A stretch of DNA of 32,713 bases from Planctomycetaceae bacterium. GTDB taxonomy: Bacteria; Planctomycetota; Planctomycetia; Pirellulales; UBA1268. The notes under the pieces were generated by a model. The model did no database searches, was not told the DNA's origin, and was given only the letters and a program-made list of their open reading frames with translations. This document shows positions 14,373-23,439 of this stretch, one piece after another. Numbering within the stretch: the first letter of the stretch is position 1; every line of letters starts with the position of its first letter. The stretch spans positions 1 through 32,713 of the forward strand of contig SXWC01000167.1 of NCBI GenBank assembly GCA_005789975.1, given 5' to 3'. A program made the translations under genes and the position numbers.

Positions 14373-16703
14373 TCAGCGGCCGCAGATTCCCCGGGCGGAC
14401 GGCGGCGGCAGGGAAGCCCGTCCGCCCGCCGTGAGCGACGGTCGCTCGACCGCGACCGCCTTCTCCAGGCACCGCATCTCCACGATGGCGGCGAGATAGG
14501 CCAGCGTCGATTCCGCCCCCTGATTTTCGTTGGCCCGGTCTTCGAGCAGCCCGTCCCGGCAGCCACCGGTGCGGGGATCGCCGACGACGGTGCCGAGGAC
14601 GTTGTGTCCGTGAAACCAGTCGAAGGCGTTCCAGGCGCGCTCCAGCCAGCGGGGGTCGCCGACGGCGTGGAAGGCTTCGCAGCACGCGGCCACCATCGCC
14701 TGAGACTCGATCGGCTGCTGATCGAACTCCGCCCCGCGACCGCCCCGGCGGAGAAACCCCCGGCAGCCGATGGGGGAGAAGCGGCCCGAGGGCGAGGTCT
14801 GCCGTTCGGCGAGCCATTCGAGCATGGCGATGCCGGCGTCGAGGGCGTCCTGGGCCGCCGCCCAGCGGCCGGCGGAGATCAGGGCCTGGCAGGGGCGGGC
14901 GTTTTCGTAGGCGACCACATCCTCGAACCACGGCCAGTCGGGGGCTGCGTTGCCCTTGTGGAGCGCAAGCAGCCGGTCGGTGAGCGTCTGTCGGGCGGCG
15001 TTGGCGAGCCGGTCGCCATGGAGGCGGCGGAGGTATTCCTGGAGGCCGATGATCGCCAGCGCCCAGCCACGCGGGCTCGTGGTGGCGATCACCGCCCTCA
15101 CCGCGGGCTCGAAGAACCGCATCGCGAACCGGCGCAGCCCCTCGTGCCGCGACCGTCCGATGCAGGTGCCGAGGGCCACGATCGCCCGGCCCAGGCAGTC
15201 GTCCGACCCGGCGTCGTCGAGCCAGCGGCGGTCGTAATCCATCAGGTTGCGGAAGCGTCCGGTGGCGGGATCGAAGGCGTGGCCCAGGAACGACGCATAG
15301 GTGGCGGCGGCCCGTGCGGTCTTGCGGGACTCCAGTCCCAGATCCTCGAGCATCACCATCAGCGCCAGCGCGCGGGCGTTGTCGTCGGTGCAGTAGCCCT
15401 CGGCACGCGCCGGGACGTCATAGGTGGCGTGCTGGAGCAGGCCCGTCGCGTCGGTGAGCCGCCAGAGGTGGTCGAGCACGATCGTGGGCAGCCGGCGGCG
15501 GGGAAGCGTGGCGAGGCCGCTTGCCGTTCCGCGGCGGGGCTTGACCAGCGTCGCAAGCCGTGTGCGGCCGAACGCCTCGACGTAGCGGTCGGCGACCCGG
15601 CTCCAGACCATGTCGCGGCCGAGCAGCCAGGCCCGCTTCCGCATCGCATGCCGCCGGGCGTCGTCGGCGAGCAGGCTCGAGACCTCGCGGGCGATCGCCT
15701 CCGGATCCCGGAAGGGAACGAGCACCCCGCGGCCGTCGGCCAGGAGTTCGCGGGCATGCCAGTAGGGCGTCGAGAGCACGGCCTTGCCGCAGCCGAAGGC
15801 ATAGGCCAGCGTGCCCGACGTGATCTGATCCTCGCCGAGGTAGGGTGTGACGTAGACGTCGGCGGCGCCGATGAAGGCCAGCAGTTCCGGCATGTCCACG
15901 TAGCGGTCATGGAAGACGACATGCCGCGTCACACCGAGCTCGTTCGCCAGCCGCATCAGCGACTCGCGGTAGCGTTCCCCCTGCTCGCGGAGCAGGTGCG
16001 GATGCGTGGCGCCGACGACGAGATAAATCGCATCGGGATGCCGGGCGATGATCGCGGGCAGGGCGGCGATCACGTTCTCGATTCCCTTGCTGGGCGACAG
16101 CAGCCCGAACGTGAGCAGCACGTCCGAACCCTCGATGCCGAAGCGGTCCTTGTGGAAGTTTGGGTCGGCAAACTCCATGTGGGGAATGCCGTGGGGAATC
16201 ACGTCGATCTGGGCGTCGGCGACACCATGGATGGAGCGGAGCAGTTCCCGGCCGCGCTCGGTCATCACGGCCACGCGGGCCGAGAGATGAAGCACCTCGT
16301 CCAACACCCGCCGCTGGTCGGCCGTGGGGCGGGCGAGCACGGTGTGGAGGGTCGTGTGGACGGGCATCCGCAGGTCGCGGAGCAGTTCGAGCACGTGCCC
16401 GCCGGCCGTCCCGCCGAAGATGCCGTATTCATGCTGCAGCGACACGACGTCGATGTTGGTGAGATTGAGAAACTCGGCGGCCCGGCGGTAGGCGGCAGGG
16501 TCGCCGTCGTCGCAGGCGAAGCGGACCTCCGCCGGATAGTCGTAGCCCTGGCCCCGGTCGTTCATCGACACGACGAGGCAGTCGGCCTCGGGCAGTCGCT
16601 CGGCGACGGCAGAGCGGAGGTCGCGGGTGAACGTCGCCAGACCGCACCGTCGCGGAACGTGGTTGCCGACGAAGGCGATCCGATCGAGCGGGGCGGGCTG
16701 CAT
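14373..16703 (-). CDS. GT4 glycosyltransferase fused to a helical (alpha/alpha-toroid-like) domain
   Basis: 776 residues, two parts. Residues 1-390 are a GT4 glycosyltransferase of GT-B fold: FVGNHVPRRCGLATFTRDLR at the N-terminus, SLQHEYGIFGG, VIPHGIPHMEF, LLTFGLLSPSKGIENVIAAL, VVGATHPHLLREQGERYRES, and the C-terminal donor-site region EDQITSGTLAYAFGCGKAV. Residues about 420-740 are helical and resemble glycan-processing alpha/alpha barrels (YCTDDNARALALMVML, GRFRNLMDYDRRW, SDDCLGRAIVALGTCI, WFEDVVAYENARPCQALI). It probably transfers a sugar, perhaps mannose, from a nucleotide sugar to a soluble acceptor. The same-strand GH130 gene follows by 29 bases, suggesting synthesis and phosphorolysis of one glycan or compatible solute. 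The start ATG 16703 lacks a strong ribosome site. Confidence 0.9.
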   Translation of the reverse strand: MQPAPLDRIAFVGNHVPRRCGLATFTRDLRSAVAERLPEADCLVVSMNDRGQGYDYPAEVRFACDDGDPAAYRRAAEFLNLTNIDVVSLQHEYGIFGGTAGGHVLELLRDLRMPVHTTLHTVLARPTADQRRVLDEVLHLSARVAVMTERGRELLRSIHGVADAQIDVIPHGIPHMEFADPNFHKDRFGIEGSDVLLTFGLLSPSKGIENVIAALPAIIARHPDAIYLVVGATHPHLLREQGERYRESLMRLANELGVTRHVVFHDRYVDMPELLAFIGAADVYVTPYLGEDQITSGTLAYAFGCGKAVLSTPYWHARELLADGRGVLVPFRDPEAIAREVSSLLADDARRHAMRKRAWLLGRDMVWSRVADRYVEAFGRTRLATLVKPRRGTASGLATLPRRRLPTIVLDHLWRLTDATGLLQHATYDVPARAEGYCTDDNARALALMVMLEDLGLESRKTARAAATYASFLGHAFDPATGRFRNLMDYDRRWLDDAGSDDCLGRAIVALGTCIGRSRHEGLRRFAMRFFEPAVRAVIATTSPRGWALAIIGLQEYLRRLHGDRLANAARQTLTDRLLALHKGNAAPDWPWFEDVVAYENARPCQALISAGRWAAAQDALDAGIAMLEWLAERQTSPSGRFSPIGCRGFLRRGGRGAEFDQQPIESQAMVAACCEAFHAVGDPRWLERAWNAFDWFHGHNVLGTVVGDPRTGGCRDGLLEDRANENQGAESTLAYLAAIVEMRCLEKAVAVERPSLTAGGRASLPPPSARGICGR

Positions 16704-16980
16704 GGCGGACCTGGCATGCGTGGTGGGCGTGCATGCCGGTGAACCCTCGCCGTCCTAAGGGCGGCGGATTGTAGCGCGGCCGGGAAGGGGGGGCGAATCC
16801 CCGCGTGAAGTTGCCGCAGCCGGGAACCGAGACACGTGGGCCGCTCGATCGCACCGGCACGTGGGCACAACCGCCCCGCGCGACGGGGAACCCCCGGCCA
16901 CCCTCCGCAAAACCTCGAATGGCGGCGGGATCGCCCCAGTCGCTCTCCCAGGCGATCGCCCAGGCGCTTTACCAGTCGCG

Positions 16981-18633
16981 CTATGTGGTGGCGGGGGTGA
17001 TGAGCTGCGCGAGCAGCGGCAGGAGCTGCTTCTTGCGGCTCACCACGTTTCGCAGTTCGTAGAGCCCTCGGTCGAGTCGCGGATAGTTGATGTCTTCCCA
17101 GGCCTCCGATTCGTGGGAAAGCAGGAGCAACGAGCCCTGGCTGACGACATCGGTGACGAGCAGCGCCGAAAAGTCGAGGCGGTTCCGCCCGGCAAAGTCC
17201 TCGAGCGCGGCGCGGAGGTCGTCTTTCCGCTCCCAAAAGAGATCGAAGCCGGTCTCCTCGATCTGCGAGATCGAGAATCGCACACCGTGCTCGGTGAACT
17301 CCTTGCAGTCCTCGGCGATCACGCCGGCGGGGGGCTTCGATCGCAGGGCCGATCCGATCTCGAAAAACTCCCGGGCATACTCGTCGAGATCGACGAGACA
17401 GAGCTCGCGGAGCCAGCCGAGCACCTGACGGTCGATGTCGGTGGTGGTCGGCGACCTGAGGAACAGGGTGTCGGAGATGATTCCCGACGCCATGCACAGG
17501 GCGATCTCCGGCCGGGGCGTGATGCCCGCGGCACGAAACTGCCTGGCCACGAGCGTGCAGGTCGATCCGACGGGCTCGTTGATGAACCGAATCGGCTGGG
17601 TCGAGCGGAGGCCGCCGCCGAGCCGGTGGTGGTCGAGCACCTCGACGATCTCCGCGTCCTCCGCGCCGCTGACCGCCTGCGCGAGTTCGTTGTGGTCGAC
17701 CAGCACGAGCCGGGGCTTCGGCGGATTGATGATGTCGGTCTTGAACGAGTAGCCCAGCAGCCGGCCGTCGTCCCCCACGACCGGGAAGACCGGCTGCGAC
17801 GACCGCTCGACGATGCTCCGGGCCTCGACGAGGCTCGACTTGCCCTGGATCGTGACGAAGTCGCGGTTCACGACGGGGTCGATGAACTGGGCCGAGCGAA
17901 TCCGCAGCACCGTGTTGATCGTGTCGAACGGGCTGATGAGCACCGACACGCCGCGAATCTTCGCGAGCTCCATCAATCCGGATGAGAGCGTGAAGCCGCC
18001 GGTCACGACCAGCACTCGCACGCCATGCTCGATCGCCGGCAGGTGGATCGACGGCCGGTCACCGCAGACCACGACCAGCCGCTCCGCGGGAAACTTCCTC
18101 ATCCGTTCCGTGAAGCCCTCGGCGCTCATCGCGCCGACCATCACCATCAGTTCGTCCTTCCGCGATGCATCGACCAGGTTCTGGAATCCCCCGCCGAGGA
18201 CGTCGTGGATCTTTCCCAGGCAGGTCGCCACCGTCCGCGACTTGATCGGGTCGTGCTCGTTGTGGAAGAAGAGCCCCATCACGTCGAGCACCGAGAGCAC
18301 GCCCACCACCTGACTGTCACCGTCGATCACAGGCAGGGCCCGCAGGTCGGCCGCCTGCATCCGCTGATAGACCTCGTGGAACGACTCGCCGAACGAGGCC
18401 GTCACGACGTCGCGGCGGCAGAGGTCCTCCGCCGACGGCCGCACGTCCATGATGATCCGCGGCGGCGCGAGTCCCGCGCGGTCGAGCGCGTATTCCGTCC
18501 GCTTGTTGGGCGGGCCGCAGCAGGCGGCGACGGCGTCGGGTCGCGTGGTCTGCTGCAGGAGGTCGGCGTAGGCGATCGCGGAGCAGATCGCGTCGGTGTC
18601 GGGATTGCGGTGCCCGAAGACGAAGACACTCAT
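16981..18633 (-). CDS. Family II (Mn-dependent) inorganic pyrophosphatase with CBS and DRTGG domains
   Basis: 550 residues. It hydrolyses pyrophosphate to phosphate in the cytoplasm. The DHH catalytic domain is split: GHRNPDTDAICSAIAYADLL (residues 5-24) at the start, then after the insert LVLVDHNELAQA, EVLDHHRLGGG and, in DHHA2 at the C-terminus, the substrate-binding SRKKQ. Between about residues 70 and 300 lies the regulatory insert: one CBS motif (LPVIDGDSQVVGVLSVLDVM), a DRTGG domain (VVCGDRPSIHLPAIEHGVRV, VTGGFTLSSGL), and a second CBS motif (VFPVVGDDGRLLGYSFKTDI). CBS-containing forms are regulated by adenine nucleotides. ATG 18633 was chosen because the catalytic motif starts at once; the frame is open further upstream without homology. 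The gene stands alone, divergent from the oxidoreductase gene. Confidence 0.95.
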   Translation of the reverse strand: MSVFVFGHRNPDTDAICSAIAYADLLQQTTRPDAVAACCGPPNKRTEYALDRAGLAPPRIIMDVRPSAEDLCRRDVVTASFGESFHEVYQRMQAADLRALPVIDGDSQVVGVLSVLDVMGLFFHNEHDPIKSRTVATCLGKIHDVLGGGFQNLVDASRKDELMVMVGAMSAEGFTERMRKFPAERLVVVCGDRPSIHLPAIEHGVRVLVVTGGFTLSSGLMELAKIRGVSVLISPFDTINTVLRIRSAQFIDPVVNRDFVTIQGKSSLVEARSIVERSSQPVFPVVGDDGRLLGYSFKTDIINPPKPRLVLVDHNELAQAVSGAEDAEIVEVLDHHRLGGGLRSTQPIRFINEPVGSTCTLVARQFRAAGITPRPEIALCMASGIISDTLFLRSPTTTDIDRQVLGWLRELCLVDLDEYAREFFEIGSALRSKPPAGVIAEDCKEFTEHGVRFSISQIEETGFDLFWERKDDLRAALEDFAGRNRLDFSALLVTDVVSQGSLLLLSHESEAWEDINYPRLDRGLYELRNVVSRKKQLLPLLAQLITPATT

Positions 18634-18812
18634 GATGCGGCGGCGTGGGCGAAGGGGCGTCGGGCGAGGAAGGACGACGCGGGATTGTGCTGCACGCACC
18701 AAGCCGCGGCAAGGAGAGTTTTCGAATCGGACGTCCGGCAGCGACCGCTTCGGTTTCGCGCGGTTCGGGCCTCAGCCCGGGCCGCCGGTGGTCGGCCCCG
18801 CGCTGCCGCGGC

Positions 18813-18841
18813 TTGGCGGAATTGCCGCGAAAAGATACGCT
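18813..18841 (+). promoter_or_regulatory. Possible sigma-70-type promoter for the oxidoreductase gene
   Basis: TTGGCG (18813-18818) and TACGCT (18836-18841) are spaced by 17 bases, about 40 bases before the ATG at 18884. The -35 matches 4 of 6 and the -10 matches 3 of 6 consensus bases, so this is only suggestive. Confidence 0.3.
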
Positions 18842-18883
18842 GAAGCTCCGGACCGCGACAGTTTTCCGCCCGAGGTCGTTTCC

Positions 18884-20230
18884 ATGGCAGGCAGCACAAC
18901 TCGCCGCGGGTTTCTCTCGAGGTCCGCCGGTGTTTCGCTCGGGGGAGCCGTGGCGGGTGGCTTGATCCCCGCGTGCGCCCCCCGGTCCGCCCGTGCGGAA
19001 AGCACGAACGACGATCGGCCCGGGATCGGCTGCATCGGCCTCGGGTCGATGGGCATGGGCGACGCCAGCGCGCACGCCAGGTTTGGCGAGATCCTCGCCG
19101 TCTGCGACGTGGACGACCGGCATGCCGAGCGGGCCCGGAACGACGCGACCATCGGCAAGGGCAGGGCCGACTCCTACCGCGATTACCGCCGGGTGCTCGA
19201 CCGGAAGGACATCGATGTCGTCAGCATCGTGACCCCCGATCACTGGCACGTGAAGATCGCGATCGAGGCGCTGCAGGCCGGCAAGCACGTCTTCTGCCAG
19301 AAGCCGCTCTCCCTCACGCTCGAGGAAAACCAGCTTGTCCGGGCCGCGGCCGAGAAGTATCCCAAGTCCCAGTTTTTCATCGGCACGCAGCAGCGCAGCC
19401 AGAAGGACCAGTTTCTGCGGGCCGTCAACATGGTCCACAAGGGCCTCCTCGGCGACATCAAGAAGGTCACCGTCGGCATCAACGGCAGTCCCACCGGCGG
19501 TCCCTTCCCGGTCGCCCAGCCGCCGAAGGAACTCGACTGGGAGATGTGGCTCGGCCAGGCTCCGAAGGTGGATTTCCGCGAGAAGCGCTGCCACTACGAG
19601 TTTCGCTGGTGGTATGAGTATTCGGGGGGCAAGTTCACCGACTGGGGCGCGCATCACGTCGACATCGCCCAGTGGGCGCTGCGGGAAGACGCGAAGGGCA
19701 AGGGCCCGACGAGGATCGACGGCACCGACGCCAGGCATCCCGTGCCCTTCAAGGACGGCTCTCCGACGGTCGACGACTGCTACAACACCGCCGACGATTT
19801 CGCGGTGAACTGCACGTTCCAAAGCGGCGTGGAGATGACCGTCACCAGCCGGGGCGACAACGGGATTCTCTTCGAGGGCACGAAGGGGCGGATGTTCGTC
19901 AACCGCGAGAAGATCACCGGCACGCCGATCGAGGAGCAGTGGGACAAGGACCAGTTCACCGACGCCGACGTGGTCAATCTCTACAAGGGCAAGCCCTTCG
20001 AGGAACACAAGAAAAACTTCTACCGCTGCATTCGCGAGGGCGGCCTGCCGGTGTCCGACGTCTTCAGCCACATCGCGGCGATGAACACCTGCCACCTCGC
20101 GGCGATCGCCGCGCGGCTGGGCCGGGCGCTCACCTGGGATCCGGCGGCCGAGAAGATCGTGGGAGACGCACAGGCGGCCGCATTGGCGTCGCGGAAGCAA
20201 CGCGCGGGATACGAAATCCCGCGGGCATGA
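18884..20230 (+). CDS. Tat-exported Gfo/Idh/MocA family oxidoreductase
   Basis: 448 residues. The N-terminus TTRRGFLSRSAGVSLGGAVA is a Tat signal, so the folded, cofactor-loaded protein is exported. The Rossmann domain starts PGIGCIGLGSMGMGDASAHA (residues about 46-65), with DVDDRHAERA for the nucleotide ribose, VVSIVTPDHWH and GKHVFCQKPLSLT, the EKP-type catalytic-face motif with Gln for Glu. The second domain has EFRWWYEYSGGKFTDWGAHH and VDIAQWAL, the conserved helix near the active site. Planctomycetes carry many such exported paralogues that probably oxidise sugars or inositols; the substrate is unknown. Start ATG 18884 fits the signal peptide. The RND-type gene starts 13 bases after its stop, so the two are likely co-transcribed. 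Confidence 0.94.
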   Translation: MAGSTTRRGFLSRSAGVSLGGAVAGGLIPACAPRSARAESTNDDRPGIGCIGLGSMGMGDASAHARFGEILAVCDVDDRHAERARNDATIGKGRADSYRDYRRVLDRKDIDVVSIVTPDHWHVKIAIEALQAGKHVFCQKPLSLTLEENQLVRAAAEKYPKSQFFIGTQQRSQKDQFLRAVNMVHKGLLGDIKKVTVGINGSPTGGPFPVAQPPKELDWEMWLGQAPKVDFREKRCHYEFRWWYEYSGGKFTDWGAHHVDIAQWALREDAKGKGPTRIDGTDARHPVPFKDGSPTVDDCYNTADDFAVNCTFQSGVEMTVTSRGDNGILFEGTKGRMFVNREKITGTPIEEQWDKDQFTDADVVNLYKGKPFEEHKKNFYRCIREGGLPVSDVFSHIAAMNTCHLAAIAARLGRALTWDPAAEKIVGDAQAAALASRKQRAGYEIPRA

Positions 20231-20243
20231 GGTTTTCCGCGAC

Positions 20244-22601
20244 GTGTCACGACTGATTCCCGACGGCACTGTCCTTCCCGACGATGGGCGTCGTGCCGGC
20301 CGGTCCAACGCCGTGCTCTTCGCGATGAGCATGGCCACGCTCGTCGTGCTCGCGGTGTGCAGTCCTTGGATCGTGCGGTCCGCCGTCGAGATTCTCGGCC
20401 TCGATTCGACGACCCCGATCGAGTGGGTGCCGGAGTCGTTCCCGCGCCGGCAGGCCTACGGGCAGTTCTGCCGCGAGTTCGAGAGCGGCGACGTGGTGGT
20501 GGCGTCTTGGCCGGAGTGCACGCTCGATTCCCCGGCGATCGGGCGGTTCATCTCCGCCGTGACGGGATCCAACGCTCCCCGGAACGCCGCCGGCGAGCCG
20601 TGGTTCGAGTCGGCGGTGGCCGGCACCACGGCCGTGGAGCGGCTCACCGCGCCCCCGCTGTCGCTCGACCGTGATGCCGCGATCGAGCGGCTGAAGGGGG
20701 TGTTGGTCGGGCCGGACGGCCGCCAGACCTGCATCGTGGTCGCCCTGACGAGGGCGGGCCTCACCGAACGCCGGCTGGCGACGGGATGGATCCGCGACAC
20801 GCTCCTCCGCACGGCCACGACCGCGGCCGACGACCTGCACCTCGCCGGATCCGTCATCGACAACGTGACCGTGGACGAAGCCAGCGCCGAGAGCCTGAAT
20901 GTGTACGGCGGCCCGGCGGGCCTTCTGATCCTCCTGCTCACGTGGTGGTCGCTGCGGTCGTTCCGCTACGCCCTGCTGGTCTTCCTGCTGTCGCTCGTCT
21001 GCGTCGGCCTGTGCTTCGTGTCGCTGCGGGCCTGCGGTGACCGCATGAATCCCGTCTTGATCGTGATGCCGTTGCTGGTCCTCACGCTCGGCGTGTCGGG
21101 GGGCATTCATCTGGTCAACTATCTCGTCGAGGCCTCCCAGCAGGGGGACGGGCCGGGAGCGGCCGGCCGGGCGATCCGGTTGGGCTGGTTGCCCTGCAGC
21201 CTGTCGGCCGGCACGACCGCCCTGGGGCTGGCGTCGCTCGTGGTCAGCGAACTCGAGCCGATCCGGGTCTTCGGATTCCATTCCGCGATCGGGGTGGTCG
21301 CCACGCTCGCCGTCCTGTTTCTGGTCCTGCCGGGGGTGTTCTCGCGGTGGCCGATCCGTCGTGCGGCCGGCCACGAGGTCGAGACGACCACGACGGCCTC
21401 CCGGTTTGCGGTGGTCGTCGTCCGGGCCGCGGGTCCGATCGTCGTGGTGGCGCTCCTCGCCATGCTCGTCGCCGTGGCGGGCGTCTCGGGCATCCGCACG
21501 TCCGTCGCGATCGACACCCTCTTCACACCGGAGAGCCGCGTGGTTGGGGATTATGAGTGGCTGGAGCGGAAGATCGGGCCGCTCGTGCCCGTGGAGGTGG
21601 TGCTGCGGTTCGGCGCCGATTCCGACATCCGCCCCGCCATTCGGCTCGACATCACGCGGGAGGTCGGTGCGGCGCTCCGCGAACTGCCCGAGGTGAGCGG
21701 TGTGCTGTCCGCCGCCACCTTTCTTCCCGACCTCGCGCCCTCCTCCGGCTCGCGTGGGGCCGCGCGAAAGGCGATCGTTGCCCGGAAGCTCGAGTCCAAT
21801 CTGGCCGAACTCACCGACATGCGGATCATCCGTGACACGGGGGGCGAGCAGCTCTGGCGGGTGACGGCCCGCACCTCGGCCCTGGCCGGCATCGATTACG
21901 GTGACTTTCTGGCGACGGTCCAGAGCCGCGTGGAGCCGATCGTCGCGGCCCATGGCGGGGCGGCCCACGGGTTCACCGCGGAATGCACCGGGGTGATGCC
22001 GCTGATCAACGCGATTCAGAAGACACTCCTGCACGACCTGTTCACGAGCTTTCTGTCGGCGTGCTTCCTGATTTCACTCGTCATGATGGTCGTGGAGCGG
22101 GGCGTCGTGGCGGGGCTGATCGCCATGATCCCGAACGTGTTTCCGATGGTGCTGCTCTTCGGCCTCCTTGGCTGGGCCCGATTGTCGCTCGACATCGGCA
22201 GCGTGATGACGGCCTCGGTCGCGCTCGGCATGGCGGTTGACGGCACGTTCCACTTCCTCACGTTCTTTCGCCGCGGCCTGGCACGGAGCGAGGGCACGTC
22301 GGGCGATCCGGGCGGAGCGTTGGCCGCTCGAGTCGCCGCGGTGCACGGTGCCTTTCGCGAATCGGCCCCGGCGCTCGTTCAGAGCGCGGTCGTCTGCGGG
22401 CTGGGGATTCTGGCGTTTGCCGGCAGTTCGTTCGCGCCGACGCGACGGTTCGCGTGGATGCTGTCGCTGCTGGTGGCCGCCGCCCTGGTCGGCGATCTGG
22501 TGGTGCTGCCGTCGCTGCTGGCGAGCCGGCCCGGCCGCTGGTTTCAGCCGCGGCGCGGGGCGGGGCCCCGCGGGTGGCGAAGGCCTGCCGGTCGGGCGTG
22601 A
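20244..22601 (+). CDS. RND superfamily (MMPL-type) exporter
   Basis: 785 residues with the classic duplicated RND layout. TM1 is about residues 24-47 (LFAMSMATLVVLAVCSPWIV), followed by a periplasmic domain (about 50-225), a TM cluster (about 228-375: LLILLLTWWSLRSF, LLVLTLGVSGGIHLVNYLVE, GVVATLAVLFLVLPGVF), TM7 (about 393-418), a second periplasmic domain (about 420-590) and a final cluster (about 595-770: FLISLVMMVVERGVVAGLIA, VALGMAVDGTFHFLTFFRRG, LSLLVAAALVGDLVVLPSLL). The acidic residue in MAVDGTFH is at the usual proton-relay position. Homologues move lipids, hopanoids or hydrophobic molecules using the proton gradient; cargo here is unknown. The start is GTG 20244; no strong ribosome site, and an internal start before TM1 is possible. 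No adaptor or outer-membrane protein is adjacent. Confidence 0.9.
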   Translation: MSRLIPDGTVLPDDGRRAGRSNAVLFAMSMATLVVLAVCSPWIVRSAVEILGLDSTTPIEWVPESFPRRQAYGQFCREFESGDVVVASWPECTLDSPAIGRFISAVTGSNAPRNAAGEPWFESAVAGTTAVERLTAPPLSLDRDAAIERLKGVLVGPDGRQTCIVVALTRAGLTERRLATGWIRDTLLRTATTAADDLHLAGSVIDNVTVDEASAESLNVYGGPAGLLILLLTWWSLRSFRYALLVFLLSLVCVGLCFVSLRACGDRMNPVLIVMPLLVLTLGVSGGIHLVNYLVEASQQGDGPGAAGRAIRLGWLPCSLSAGTTALGLASLVVSELEPIRVFGFHSAIGVVATLAVLFLVLPGVFSRWPIRRAAGHEVETTTTASRFAVVVVRAAGPIVVVALLAMLVAVAGVSGIRTSVAIDTLFTPESRVVGDYEWLERKIGPLVPVEVVLRFGADSDIRPAIRLDITREVGAALRELPEVSGVLSAATFLPDLAPSSGSRGAARKAIVARKLESNLAELTDMRIIRDTGGEQLWRVTARTSALAGIDYGDFLATVQSRVEPIVAAHGGAAHGFTAECTGVMPLINAIQKTLLHDLFTSFLSACFLISLVMMVVERGVVAGLIAMIPNVFPMVLLFGLLGWARLSLDIGSVMTASVALGMAVDGTFHFLTFFRRGLARSEGTSGDPGGALAARVAAVHGAFRESAPALVQSAVVCGLGILAFAGSSFAPTRRFAWMLSLLVAAALVGDLVVLPSLLASRPGRWFQPRRGAGPRGWRRPAGRA

Positions 22602-22717
22602 GGCCGGAGCGGCACGGGAGCAGGATCGCGAGCGGATCCCGCGACCGTGGCGTGCTCGGATGCGGTCGCTACACTCGAGCCCCATCGCTTCCGCCCGCTT
22701 CCCATCCGAGGATTCGC

Positions 22718-23191
22718 ATGACCGCCGCCAACACCCCCCAGGAACGACTGGCCACCCTCGGCCTCGTGCTCCCGCCGGTCGGCAAGCCGGCGGGTGCCTA
22801 CAAGCCCTGTCTCGTGGTGGACCGGATGGTCTACGTCTCGGGCCACCTGCCGGTTGCCGCCGACGGGTCTCTGGTCAAGGGAAAGGTGGGGGCGGATCTC
22901 GACGGAGATGCCGGCAAGGCGGCCGCCCGTCTGGTGGGGCTCGCGATCCTCGCCACGCTCGTCGCCAATCTCGGCAGCCTCGACCGGGTGGGGCGGGTGA
23001 TCAGGCTCATGGGGCTCGTGAACTGTCCGCCCGACTTCGTGCAGCATCCCCACGTGATCAACGGTTGCAGCGAACTCTTCGCCGAGGTGTGGGGGCCGGA
23101 TCTCGGCGTGGGCGTGCGGAGCGCGTTCGGGGCGGGGTCGCTGCCGCTCGGAGTGGCCGTCGAGATCGAAGCGGTGTTCGAACTGGCGTGA
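22718..23191 (+). CDS. RidA/YjgF family protein
   Basis: 157 residues, cytoplasmic, of the RidA-type chorismate-mutase-like fold. Recognisable parts are VGKPAGAYKPCLVVDRMVYV, SGHLPVAADGSLVKGKVGAD, and the C-terminal GVRSAFGAGSLPLGVAVEIE. The Arg and Glu in the last block match the position of the active-site Arg and terminal Glu in imine/enamine deaminases. RidA proteins form trimers and hydrolyse reactive 2-aminoacrylate; this member belongs to a divergent branch with a longer N-terminus, so the exact activity is inferred. ATG 22718 is preceded only by a weak GAGGA (22708-22712). The upstream open frame is antisense or out-of-frame shadow of the exporter gene. Confidence 0.9.
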   Translation: MTAANTPQERLATLGLVLPPVGKPAGAYKPCLVVDRMVYVSGHLPVAADGSLVKGKVGADLDGDAGKAAARLVGLAILATLVANLGSLDRVGRVIRLMGLVNCPPDFVQHPHVINGCSELFAEVWGPDLGVGVRSAFGAGSLPLGVAVEIEAVFELA

Positions 23192-23439
23192 CAGGCGAAG
23201 CCGGTGTCGAACGCATGAACCTCCGGCATCGCCACGGGCCCAAAACGCCTCGATCCACTCGCTGAAATCCTTCTCCGGCAGACCAGCCGCGGGCGATTCG
23301 TGCCGCCGCCAGAGAGACGAACCCGCCGGTCAGCGAAGGCTCCGACGGCGAGCGGCACCTAAGCGATGCGATGGTGCTGGGGGCCTTTGATCGATCGCGG
23401 GGCCACCGGCGAACCGCCCTCCATCCTGTCCCGCTCCCC
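23192..23439. other. Intergenic region between convergent genes, no gene seen
   Basis: 248 bases between the RidA-like gene and the DUF429 gene. A short minus-strand reading near 23245-23275 (EKDFSEWIEAFWARGD) has protein-like composition, but it is too short to call and could be chance or a decayed gene end. Confidence 0.4.

Noticed and set aside
18317..22034. Two long minus-strand frames (18317-20338 and 20247-22034) opposite the oxidoreductase and exporter
   Set aside because: His/Arg/Gly-rich antisense translations; the plus-strand genes are well supported.
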